Assembly: GCA_012031455.1 (NCBI GenBank)
Contig: JAAUTM010000070.1
Location: 1-6,898 of the forward strand
Origin: Phycisphaerales bacterium
GTDB taxonomy: Bacteria; Planctomycetota; Phycisphaerae; Phycisphaerales; Phycisphaeraceae
Direction: 5' to 3'
DNA: 6,898 bases
This document shows positions 1-6,679 of the stretch, one piece after another. The position numbers and the translations under genes were made by a program. Every line of letters begins with the position of its first letter. The first letter of the stretch is position 1. The notes under the pieces are model-generated. The model saw only the letters and a list, made by a program, of their open reading frames with translations, ran no database searches and was not told the DNA's origin.

Positions 1-34
1 GGCTTCGCTGGGCAGCGCTGGTTTTATTAAAGCA

Positions 35-55
35 CCCACACCGGCTCGGTGTGGG
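35..55. terminator. Perfect 9-bp hairpin, possible terminator remnant
   Basis: Positions 35-43 (CCCACACCG) pair perfectly with 47-55 (CGGTGTGGG) around a three-base loop. On the minus strand the hairpin is followed by TGCTTTAATAAAAC, a poor U-tract; on the plus strand no T-run follows. It could end a gene lying left of the window or act in both directions. A possible GTG start for the radical SAM gene at 51 lies inside the right arm, which argues against that start. The hairpin is certain as sequence; its role as a terminator is inferred. Confidence 0.4.
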
Positions 56-110
56 CTTCATGTGCGGAACATCGATTTGCCTTTCCAGAGTGTTCGCATA
101 TTGTTTGGGT

Positions 111-1281
111 ATGGCAGGGAAGCGCTACGACAACCCCAAAAGCAGTGTCACACCCGGCGAGTTCATGGATGCACCGCTGTCCGTGGCACCGGGAGTTGAT
201 GGGCGTTTCACAGGCAAGGGCAGGGCGGCAGGCCTGAACCCCGGCAACCGGTTTGAAAAAGTCCGCCTGCATGTGCTTGGTGAATACACCGATCACCGTG
301 CCAGCATTGAAGACGATCAGCCCCCGGCCCAGCTTCCGACGCAACTCATCGCCGACGATTCCAAGACCATCGTTAATCACGTGCAAAGTGAACTGGTTGG
401 TTTTGACTGGACGCTCAATCCCTATCGCGGGTGCGCCCATGGTTGCATTTACTGTTATGCGAGAACCTATCACGAGTACCTGGGCTACTCCTGCGGGATT
501 GATTTCGAAACCAAACTGATGGTCAAACATGATGCAGCTGCGTTGTTGCGACATGAACTGGCACAACCGAAGTGGAAGGGGGAGACAATTATCATGTCGG
601 CCATCACCGACTGCTGGCAACCCATCGAGGTTGAGTTACAGATCAGCAGGCAATGCTTACAGGTACTGGCCGAGTGCCGTCAACCGGTGTCGATTCTCAC
701 CAAGAATAAATTGCTGCTGCGTGATCTTGATTTATTACTGGAACTGAACCGTCACAAAGCACTGGTGGTGACCGTTACACTGACCACCCTCGATAATCGT
801 TTTGCATCCTTGTCGGAACCGCGTGCCATGTTCACCCCGTGATCGGCTGGAGCCGATCGCCCGATTGTCACAGGCGGGTTTGCCGGTGTTTGTGAATGTT
901 GCGCCTGTCATTCCGGGGATGACGGATCATGAACTGCCGACGATTTTGAAAGAGGTGGCTGATGCCGGTGCTGCCTCTGCGGGTTTTGCGCTGATGCGGT
1001 TGCCCTGGCAGCTCAAGGAACTTTACGAAGACTGGTTACGCAGGCACTTTCCGCATCGGGCGGACCATGCCCTGAACCTGCTGCGCGAGGTGTATGGTGG
1101 CAAGTTGTACGATGCCAACGCGTTCTGGCGCATGAAGGGCAAAGGACGGGTGGCTGAGCAGGTAAACAAGGTATTCAAGTTATTTACCCGGCGATATGGA
1201 TTGGATCGTCCTATCCCACGATTAAACCACGGAGCATTTCGCAGGCCCTTGCAACAGGGACAGGGATGTCTGTTCGATTGA
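111..1281 (+). CDS. PA0069-family radical SAM protein, broken by a 1-base frameshift
   Basis: This is a radical SAM protein of the PA0069 / spore-photoproduct-lyase-like family; the substrate is not known to me. Read from ATG 111, the SAM-binding iron-sulfur cluster motif CX3CX2C is C108, C112 and C115, within NPYRGCAHGCIYC. The family's N-terminal KGR...NRFEK segment lies upstream, and LPTQLI, FETK and TDCWQPIE segments flank or follow the motif. The frame stops at TGA 840-842, but the family alignment continues at once in the next frame (RDRLEPIARLSQAG, VAPVIPGMTDHE, LRLPW-type MRLPW, and a FRRP...LFD tail) to the stop at 1281. Removing one C from the run at 835-838 restores EPRAMFTRDRLEPI, which has the family spacing, and gives about 389 residues. 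A GTG at 51 and an ATG at 60 are in frame, but the GTG is inside a hairpin and the added residues look non-coding; 111 is preferred without a strong ribosome site. The shift is either a base-calling error or a real inactivation; I favour error. Confidence 0.85.
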
Positions 1282-1310
1282 ATGATTGATCAGTCGTGAA
1301 GATGAAGCAA

Positions 1311-1338
1311 CCGGCCCTGAAAGGCTCGGCGTCATTTT
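1311..1338 (+). terminator. Weak candidate terminator between convergent genes
   Basis: CCGGCC at 1311-1316 can pair with GGC-T-CGG at 1323-1329 (one bulged T), with loop CTGAAA, followed a few bases later by TTTT at 1335-1338. It lies 30 bases after the stop of the radical SAM gene and just before the end of the convergent HD-GYP gene. The T-run is short and offset from the stem, so the call is weak. Confidence 0.3.
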
Positions 1339-1347
1339 GAACTAGTA

Positions 1348-2759
1348 TCACGCCGTGATGCGGAGGCCCGTAGGCGGAGGGTCGCTGGGGTTCTCACTGA
1401 TCATATTGCCCCCCATCATGGTCATGTCACTGCTGCCACGGGTGGACTCCATCACCGGCCGCTGCCAGGTCGAGCCTTGCGAACGTCTGCGATAAGGCAG
1501 TCGTTTCATGTCCAATTCCAACAGCTCGGTGACATTGACGGTGCCGGGGTGGTCGTGAGAGTTACACCATTCTTCCATCTGCCGGGCTGCCAGTTCGAAT
1601 CCTTGGCCTGAAGCTGCACGAATCGGTGGGCCAGTTCCGCATCAAACTGTTTGCCTGCGTTAGCCACAATTTCCTGCATGGCTATGTCGAACGACATTCC
1701 GGGACGATAAGGCCGATTAGAGGTCATGGCATCAAAGGCATCGGCAATGGCCAGCACGCGGGCAACCAGTGGAATCTGCTGACCCATCAGGCCATCGGGG
1801 TAGCCTTTGCCGTCCCATCGCTCATGATGATGCCGGACCACTGCCAGCGAGGCTCCCAGGTGAGGTATCTGGCTGATCATGTCATAACCAACGACCGGAT
1901 GGGTCTTGATGATCTCAAACTCCTGCGGCTCGAGTTTTCCGGGTTTGCGCAGGATAGCATCGGGCACAGCGATTTTGCCGATGTCGTGCAGCAGGCCGCC
2001 GACCTGGATGATGGCTCGATCGCGCTGGGTCATGCCCAGACGTTTTGACAATAGCAGGGCATAGGCTGTCACGCGCTGGACGTGGCCACCGGTATAAGGA
2101 TCACGTGATTCGATGGCCTGGGCGAAGCCGTACACACACTCAATCATCATGGCGCCGACAGCTTCAACAAGGCGGTCGTTTTCACAGGCTACAGCCGTCT
2201 GACGGAGCATGGACTGAATGAGCCTGAGAGTGTGTTCATCCTTGGTGATGTCATGCTCGCTGCAATGCACCACCAGGCTGCCCAGCAGATGCTTGTTGGT
2301 GAGAATGGGGAATGCCACAAGGATGCCTTCCACGGAGGAGGATTTACCCTTGCCAAGCACGCGCACCTTGGAATCTGCATCGGTGTGGATCATGCGGCAC
2401 AAATGAGTCACGGCCTTGGGCACTTCGGACATACCGATGACCGGGTCGTTGAGACAATGGACCGAACCAATGGGTTCGGTGGGGGTGGCATCGATGACCC
2501 AGGCTTCCCGGCAGCCAGTGATCATGTACACCTCTTGGAGGGTGTCGTTAATCACTTCGTCGAAGCTGCGTCGCTCGGAAAGAGCTGCCGCCATGCGGTT
2601 GAGCGTAGCCAGTTCATCCAGATGCTGGACCTGCGATTGAATAATCTGTTCCTGGAGGGTTTCCAGGTTGGAAAGGTGGTCCTGCAACTGCTCCAGCGAC
2701 CAGAATCGCCTGGCAATTGGCCGACCCGTCTGCGAATGTGGGACTGTGAAAGGATTCAA
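1348..2759 (-). CDS. GAF plus HD-GYP cyclic-di-GMP phosphodiesterase, frameshifted tail
   Basis: Predicted cytoplasmic phosphodiesterase that hydrolyses the second messenger cyclic-di-GMP. Residues about 20-50 look like a short coiled coil, 55-205 a GAF-type sensory domain (fold inferred from length and pattern), and 208-385 a complete HD-GYP domain. Visible motifs are GGH226, HD at 258-259 followed by IGK, H287, HHHERWDG at 310-317 with GYP at 319-321, and AD at 339-340. All expected metal and catalytic positions appear present. The start is TTG 2759: an in-frame stop lies upstream, and GGAG at 2771-2768 sits eight bases before it. The open frame ends at 1506, but its last 30 residues look unnatural. 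One missing base near 1598-1599 (GGATTTCGAA read as GGATTCGAA) would give KDFELAARQMEEW and run on to TGA at 1348, about 470 residues in all. Since the shift lies after the catalytic domain, activity need not be lost. No receiver domain is present, so input probably comes through the GAF domain. Confidence 0.88.
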
Positions 2760-2771
2760 TCCCCTTACTCC
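2760..2771 (-). promoter_or_regulatory. Ribosome binding site deciding the TTG start
   Basis: On the minus strand GGAG (2771-2768) and AAGGGG (2766-2761) directly precede TTG 2759. The GGAG is eight bases from the codon. No ATG or GTG in frame would retain the whole N-terminal and GAF region, so this site supports the unusual TTG start. Confidence 0.55.
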
Positions 2772-2937
2772 ATAGGCGATACCTTGAACCTATCGGGAAT
2801 ACTCTTGGCCTACTTGAGCATAGTTGGACTCATAGAGCCCTGAATATCTTCAGTCATTGATGAATAAATAGACATGAAACCGGCTAAATCCCGTGTTTAT
2901 GAAGGGGGAATGGATGAGTGAATCTGATTGACTTGGA

Positions 2938-4167
2938 TCAATCGGTGAACGGCATGTGCATGGCGGAAAATGATTCGACCAGTTCAGCGGGAGTGGGTGC
3001 CAAGGCTTCCCGTTCTTCGGGACGCAGGTAACAGGCCGGGTCCACGCCCATCCAGTCGCCGGTGGCCTGTTCCGCTCGGCTTCGCAGGTTGCCGTTGCAT
3101 ACCCCGATGAACTGACACGACTGACACCGCTGGGGCAGATATTCAACCCTGTCACGAAGCTGTTTGAGACGCTGGTCGGCGGGGTTGCTCCAAATCGCAC
3201 TGAACGGCTGCTGCCGAATGTTCCCACAGTGGTAATGCCACGAAAACTGGTCGTAATGGACCTGACCTACCGGGTCGATGGCTGCAATGAAGTTGCCCGA
3301 CTGGTTGCCGCCTGTACCTTCCAATCGCTTTTTCACCGCTTCGTATTTTTCAGGCATGTGGCGTTCCGTCCATAACAGCACAAAGCCTGCATCGGCACTG
3401 TTGCCCACCGTGAGCACTTCCAGCGGCCGACCTGACTGGTGGCACTGCCGTGTGCGGTTGATCAGCCGTTCCATCACCAGCCGGGTTTGCGGGCCGGTGA
3501 GATCGACCCGTGCCAAACCTTGCCCACGCCCTGCATATGCCAGGTGATACATGCACAAACGATCGACATGATGCGTCAGGCATAAATCAAAAAGCCCGTC
3601 GAGTTCGGTATGGTTCAGGGCATGCACCGTGAAACGCACGCCTACCTTGATACCGCGCACTTTGCATCGGTCAATGGCTGCAAGGGTACGTTCGAAAGCA
3701 CCTGCTTCGCCGCGAAGTTTGTCGTGGGTGGCAGCCAAGCCGTCGAGGCTGATGCCGATGTATTTGAGCCCCAGATTCGCCAGCCGATCGGCCATGGCAT
3801 CGTCGATGAGCAGGCCGTTGGTCGAAAGCGTGGCAGGCAGGCCGATTTTCACGGCATGGGCGATCAGTTCAGGGGTATCAGGCCGAACCAGTGGTTCTCC
3901 GCCTGAAAACAATACGGCTGGTACTCCGAAGGCTTTTAAGTCATCCAGTAATGCGATCCCCTCGGCATGTGTCAGTTCATTGGGGTCCGGGCCATCGGTG
4001 GCACTGGCATAGCAGTGCACGCAATGCAGGTTGCAGGCTTTGGTCACCGCCCACACCGTGACGGGCTTGGGGGGCTGGTTGGATTTCTCACTCGAATTCG
4101 CATGGCCGTAGCGAAGTTTTTCATTGCCCGCGACCTGATCGCACAACAGATTGCTCAGACTAATCAC
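2938..4167 (-). CDS. ahbC: AhbC/NirJ-like radical SAM/SPASM protein (heme biosynthesis type)
   Basis: Radical SAM enzyme of the NirJ/AhbC/AhbD group, which removes side chains from siroheme-derived tetrapyrroles in heme d1 synthesis or the alternative heme pathway. The N-terminus (MISLSNLLC...LRYG) and the following VWAVTKACNLHCVHCYA closely resemble AhbC, the 12,18-didecarboxysiroheme deacetylase, as I remember that family. The SAM cluster is C45, C49, C52; GGEP is 89-92, STNG 115-118 and SLDG 140-143, followed by a YHLAYAGRG segment. The C-terminal SPASM-type region has C348, C351, C357 and C379, the last in DPACYL, plus an additional C314 before GNIR. The 409-residue length fits the family. 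GTG 4167 is chosen because GGGAG lies six bases upstream and the conserved N-terminus begins there. No other heme gene is visible. The superfamily is near certain; the choice among AhbC, NirJ and an uncharacterised relative rests on memory of the N-terminus. Confidence 0.8.
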   Translation of the reverse strand: MISLSNLLCDQVAGNEKLRYGHANSSEKSNQPPKPVTVWAVTKACNLHCVHCYASATDGPDPNELTHAEGIALLDDLKAFGVPAVLFSGGEPLVRPDTPELIAHAVKIGLPATLSTNGLLIDDAMADRLANLGLKYIGISLDGLAATHDKLRGEAGAFERTLAAIDRCKVRGIKVGVRFTVHALNHTELDGLFDLCLTHHVDRLCMYHLAYAGRGQGLARVDLTGPQTRLVMERLINRTRQCHQSGRPLEVLTVGNSADAGFVLLWTERHMPEKYEAVKKRLEGTGGNQSGNFIAAIDPVGQVHYDQFSWHYHCGNIRQQPFSAIWSNPADQRLKQLRDRVEYLPQRCQSCQFIGVCNGNLRSRAEQATGDWMGVDPACYLRPEEREALAPTPAELVESFSAMHMPFTD

Positions 4168-4173
4168 ATTCGT

Positions 4174-4178
4174 CTCCC
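4174..4178 (-). promoter_or_regulatory. Ribosome binding site for the GTG start of the AhbC-like gene
   Basis: GGGAG on the minus strand lies six bases before GTG 4167. An overlapping ATG at 4169 is immediately followed by TGA in its own frame and cannot be the start. Confidence 0.65.
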
Positions 4179-4314
4179 GAGCGGATGCTCATAAAGGATG
4201 GCATAAAATCAAGGGTTGGTGACCGGCATCGGCAACAAGGCCTACTCGAATATCGGCGTTTCCGAGTCACTTATTGTAAGAAACATTATCAACTGCTGTT
4301 GCTTGGGTAATGTT

Positions 4315-4337
4315 AAAAGAGTCACCTTGCGTGATTC
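4315..4337 (-). terminator. Candidate intrinsic terminator of the PAP2 gene
   Basis: Minus strand: GAATCAC (4337-4331) pairs with GTGACTC (4325-4319) with one A-C mismatch and loop GCAAG, followed at once by TTTT (4318-4315). The stem overlaps the PAP2 stop codon at 4338-4336. Placement and T-run suit an intrinsic terminator, but the stem is short. Confidence 0.4.
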
Positions 4338-5034
4338 ACTTGAGAATGAGTTGCGTTACCGTTTTTCTGTTCATGATCGTTGATGCCACCGGATAGGCCA
4401 GCATGGCGCCAGCCACGACATCACTGGGGTAGTGTGCCCCCAATATCACTCTGGCAGAGCCAACAATTACCACCAGCCCGATGAGCAGAGGTTTTAACCG
4501 AGGATAATAATGATTCAGAAATACCGCCAGAGTCACGGCTGCCGCAGTGTGGCTCGACGGCATGGACCATAAACGGGATAACCCACCATGCCCAAGCTGC
4601 CAGGCATGGGTATCCACCGTGATCGCATTGCCATCGACGGTTTGCGGCAAGGGATATGTCTGCCAGGGGAGCACCAATGACCACGGATCCAGAAGAATTG
4701 GCCGTGGCCTGCCCAGCCCCATTTTTAAGAGATTACACATCAGCACCACCACCAATGCAGCAAGAAACAGATCCACCAGCCGGGTTCGCCGTGGAGGATC
4801 AAGCAGCCAGATCACCAGTGCGACAAGGATCAGGGTGGAAAGATCGCCAAACTGTTGCAGCGTTTCCAGCGAGCGACGGACATCGCCCCCAAGGTTTTGC
4901 ACGTGAAGTAAAGGTTGAAGCAACCCGTCCAACGGATACAACACAGCAAAAACAACACCCCCCAACAGCACGGACCTGAACCAGATTTGTTTAAGCGTTA
5001 GCGAAGGTCGGGTTGAAGATGCTTGGATCGGCAT
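4336..5034 (-). CDS. PAP2-family membrane phosphatase
   Basis: Integral membrane phosphatase of the PAP2 superfamily, which dephosphorylates lipid phosphates or isoprenoid diphosphates; the substrate cannot be told from sequence. All three family motifs are visible in the 232-residue product: K104-x6-R111-P112, PSSH at 159-162 (the family more often has PSGH) and R195-x5-H201-x3-D205. The histidines at 162 and 201 are the expected nucleophile and general base. Hydrophobic segments at about 20-38, 66-77, 88-101, 163-173, 183-193 and 206-220 suggest five or six membrane helices, typical of the family. The product starts with ATG 5034; the upstream GAG is a weak ribosome site. It is divergently arranged from the nucleotidase gene at 5,175. 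The frame is intact, unlike most neighbours. Confidence 0.9.
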   Translation of the reverse strand: MPIQASSTRPSLTLKQIWFRSVLLGGVVFAVLYPLDGLLQPLLHVQNLGGDVRRSLETLQQFGDLSTLILVALVIWLLDPPRRTRLVDLFLAALVVVLMCNLLKMGLGRPRPILLDPWSLVLPWQTYPLPQTVDGNAITVDTHAWQLGHGGLSRLWSMPSSHTAAAVTLAVFLNHYYPRLKPLLIGLVVIVGSARVILGAHYPSDVVAGAMLAYPVASTIMNRKTVTQLILK

Positions 5035-5083
5035 GATGTTTGCTCGATGATAACATGGCTACGATCCGGGACATGGTGGAAAT

Positions 5084-5108
5084 GTGGGTCAGTTAATCGG
5101 TGGGTCAG
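5084..5108. repeat. 9-bp direct repeat in the divergent intergenic region
   Basis: GTGGGTCAG occurs at 5084-5092 and 5100-5108, a period of 16 bases, between the divergent PAP2 and nucleotidase genes. The location would suit a regulator site on one face of the helix, but two copies this short could be chance. Confidence 0.45.
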
Positions 5109-5174
5109 CCGATCAATCACTAGGTTGAATTGTTTAGCGTCCGGGCTTGACCCCGGAATGGGATGATGTGATCA

Positions 5175-5703
5175 ATGGCTTCACCCTGGCATCACGAACG
5201 AACCACCGCGATCAGAGCGGTACGCATGGCTGCCCGCGCTTGTCAGGCTGTGCGCGATCGTCTGGTGACCCCTGCTCCCGTCAACGAAAACGACAAAGCC
5301 CCTCGCGCCGGGAACAAGGGCATTATCGCCAAGCAGGATCGTTCCCCGGTGACTGTCGCTGATTTTGCTTCGCAGGCCATCGTCAGTCGAGTTCTGCTCG
5401 AAGCCTTTCCGGGTGATGCGGTGGTTGGGGAAGAAAACAGCACCCAGTTGCGTGGCGAGGATCACGCCCAGACGCGCAGCCTGGTAGTGCAGCATGTCAG
5501 TTGTGAATTCAACCAGATGCTGCCTGATCAGGATGTGCTGGCATGGATCGACCATGGTGCGATGGAACTGCCCCGTTACGATCGCAGGCACTGGACCATC
5601 GACCCCATCGATGGACCAAGGTTTTCTCCGTGGCGACCAGTATGCCATCGCCCTGGCGCTGGTTGAAAATGGTCAGGTGGTGGTGGGGGCCTTGGCCTGT
5701 CCA
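5175..5703 (+). CDS. HAL2/CysQ-type 3'(2'),5'-bisphosphate nucleotidase, truncated and frameshifted
   Basis: N-terminal half of an inositol-monophosphatase-superfamily enzyme of the HAL2/CysQ type. Such enzymes remove the 3' phosphate from PAP (adenosine 3',5'-bisphosphate) in sulfate assimilation, using magnesium. From ATG 5175 the product has DRSPVTVAD at 55-63, GEE at 85-87 and WTIDPIDG at 140-147, which carries the family's metal-binding aspartates D143 and D146. The next residues should be TKGFLRGDQYA, but the frame runs into unrelated sequence and stops at 5666. The expected GFLRGDQYAIALAL and GALACP segments are present in another frame up to 5703. Restoring two lost bases (GGAACC read as GGACC, and AAGGG read as AAGG, near 5614-5621) recovers TKGFLRG exactly. 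After GALACP the family alignment ends abruptly and a histidine kinase begins, so the C-terminal half is absent. Other phosphatases of this superfamily are less likely because GFLRGDQYA marks the HAL2 type. Confidence 0.82.
5688..5703. other. Chimeric junction 1: shared microhomology of up to 16 bases
   Basis: The bases GGCCTTGGCCTGTCCA read in the nucleotidase frame as the end of GALACP and in the kinase frame as GLGLS. GLGLS belongs to the G2 box of the histidine kinase ATP-binding domain. Left of this stretch only the nucleotidase matches its family; right of it only the kinase does. Such a shared stretch is where an assembler or a template switch would join two sources. Confidence 0.7.
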
Positions 5704-5999
5704 TGGTCTACGGCATCATCAAGCAGACCGGCGGCTATGTCTTCTGCGATTCCACCGTGGGCAAGGGCACGACCTTCCGCATCTTCCTGCCGCGCCACGT
5801 GCCGACGGCCGAGGAGCTTTCCGTCAAGACCGAAGAGATCAAGCCGCAGCCGCAGGATTTGACGGGCGAGGGCACGATCCTGCTGGTGGAAGACGAGGAG
5901 CCGGTGCGCGCCTTCGGGGCCCGGGCGCTCAACTCCCGCGGCTACCGGGTGCTGGAGGCCAGCACCGGACAGGAAGCGCTGGACCTGATCCTCGAAGCC
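5688..5999 (+). CDS. cckA: CckA-like hybrid histidine kinase, internal fragment
   Basis: Fragment of a hybrid sensor kinase with the end of the ATP-binding domain and the start of a receiver domain. It begins with GLGLSMVYGIIKQTGG (G2 box and following helix), then DSTVGKGTTFRIFLP, the usual end of the ATPase domain. A linker of about 30 residues follows, then a receiver domain opening with ILLVEDEEPVR and a GYRVLEASTGQEALDLI segment. This order and wording resemble alphaproteobacterial CckA, which controls CtrA through ChpT. The kinase N-terminus, histidine and N box are missing on the left, and the receiver's phospho-accepting aspartate is missing on the right because the reading frame passes into a nitroreductase. 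No frameshift is needed within the fragment. The GC-rich codon choice differs from the block to its left. The family is confident; CckA specifically is likely but not certain. Confidence 0.75.
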
Positions 6000-6002
6000 G
6001 CC
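5985..6002. other. Chimeric junction 2: receiver domain joined in frame to nitroreductase
   Basis: ALDLI fits a receiver domain, while ILEAAIYAPSGH fits the N-terminal part of a nitroreductase, and both are in the same frame. Neither family continues across this point. The bases around CTGATCCTCGAAGCC could be common to both parents. The exact crossover cannot be fixed from the window. Confidence 0.6.
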
Positions 6003-6445
6003 ATTTACGCCCCCAGCGGGCACAACGAACAGCCCTGGCATTTTACGGTCATCCAGAATCGGCGAATTGCTGGATCACATCAACCGGGTGACCCGCGAGC
6101 AGATGGCCCTCTTCGAGATCGACTGGGTGCGCCGCCTGGGGTCGCACAGGCACTACCGCGTCACCTACGATGCCCAACCCTGGTCGTGGTATCCGGACGG
6201 CGGGATGCCATCACCTGGCAGACGGACTGCGCCGCCGCCATCCAGAACATGCTCCTCGCCGCCGAGAGCTGGAGATCGGCTCGGTCTGGCTGGGCTGCTG
6301 CACTTCTTCTTACACAGGCTCAGGAAATGGTGCCCCCTGGAGATCCGCCGGGCTACGAGCCGTATTACGGCGTGGCGCTGGGTTACAAGGGCATGCAGCC
6401 GGCGCCTCGCCTCGCAAACCGGGTGTGGTCAGTTACGTGCGCTAG
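5989..6445 (+). pseudogene. Nitroreductase-family protein, 5'-truncated with about eight frameshifts
   Basis: Remnant of an FMN-dependent nitroreductase-family oxidoreductase. Recognisable pieces, in order across three frames, are ILEAAIYAPSGHNEQPWHF, LLDHINRVTREQMAL, a TLVVVSGRRDA strand, CAAAIQNMLLAA, LEIGSVWLG, TQAQEMVP, PPGYEPYYGVALGYKG and KPGVVSYVR, ending at TAG 6443-6445. The order and spacing match one intact family member of about 170 residues without its start. Single-base changes that join the pieces fall near 6061-6063 (extra base), 6173-6175, 6269, 6295 and 6310 (one missing base each), 6333-6337 (extra C), 6345 and 6410 (one missing each). Most lie in runs of two to five identical bases. 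The protein parts are well preserved between shifts, with no sign of amino-acid decay, which favours uncorrected sequencing error over a true pseudogene. The start is lost at the junction with the kinase fragment. Confidence 0.78.
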
Positions 6446-6620
6446 CGCGGCGAAGCTTGGATAGCTGGGTGGAGCACCCCGTTGACCTGCCCTTGATTCA
6501 CCCCTCTCGGGTGTCAGCCCAGCGCCACAGTGCGGGCTTGGAAATCATTTAGTATGGGAACCTAAGACTACTCATTATAAATCGATAAGACAATAGCCTA
6601 CTACGGGAGTAAACATTTAA
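6446..6620. other. Non-coding stretch with a sharp GC-to-AT transition
   Basis: After the nitroreductase stop about 95 bases remain GC-rich, with two small hairpins (CACCC 6499-6503 with GGGTG 6509-6513; AGCCC 6516-6520 with GGGCT 6534-6538), neither followed by a T-run. From about 6545 composition becomes strongly AT-rich. No coding frame of recognisable family is seen here. A third join of sources probably lies around 6540-6560. Confidence 0.5.
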
Positions 6621-6629
6621 TGCTATACT
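6621..6629 (+). promoter_or_regulatory. Candidate extended -10 promoter element
   Basis: TGCTATACT fits the extended -10 form TGnTATAAT with one mismatch, 50 bases before the methyltransferase ATG. No convincing -35 hexamer is seen at the usual distance, which extended -10 promoters do not strictly need. Confidence 0.35.
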
Positions 6630-6679
6630 CAATAGAAAGTGGGTAATAACGTCTTTACAAGAAATTTAAAAGGTTTTTG

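Noticed and set aside
27..620. Long minus-strand open frame of 197 residues
   Set aside because: It is antisense to the radical SAM gene, whose cluster motif and family segments explain the plus strand.
800..860. Programmed frameshifting in the radical SAM gene
   Set aside because: No typical slippery heptamer or clear stimulatory structure is seen, and similar single-base shifts occur across unrelated genes in the window, pointing to sequence error.
1347..1359. Palindrome ATCACG-C-CGTGAT as an operator or terminator
   Set aside because: It overlaps the end of the HD-GYP gene, is short, and has no T-run or promoter beside it.
1590..1604. GTTCGAATCC, which looks like the T-arm of a tRNA
   Set aside because: It lies in the HD-GYP reading frame and no acceptor, D or anticodon arm can be folded around it on either strand; it is also the site of the suspected lost base.
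1626..2843. Plus-strand open frames of 140 and 203 residues
   Set aside because: They are antisense to the GAF/HD-GYP gene and show no family motif of their own.
2926..2943. Hairpin GATTGA/TCAATC at the stop of the AhbC-like gene
   Set aside because: The stem is AT-rich, only six pairs, and no T-run follows on the minus strand.
3610..4012. Plus-strand open frames opposite the AhbC-like gene
   Set aside because: The minus strand carries all radical SAM motifs in order; these frames are its shadows.
5543..6091. A 182-residue plus-strand frame crossing the nucleotidase and kinase
   Set aside because: It is Arg/Gly/Ala-rich, out of frame with both families, and crosses the chimeric join.
6499..6538. 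Small hairpins after the nitroreductase as an integron attC or phage attachment site
   Set aside because: No GTTRRRY-type core, no integrase gene and no duplicated flanking sequence are visible.
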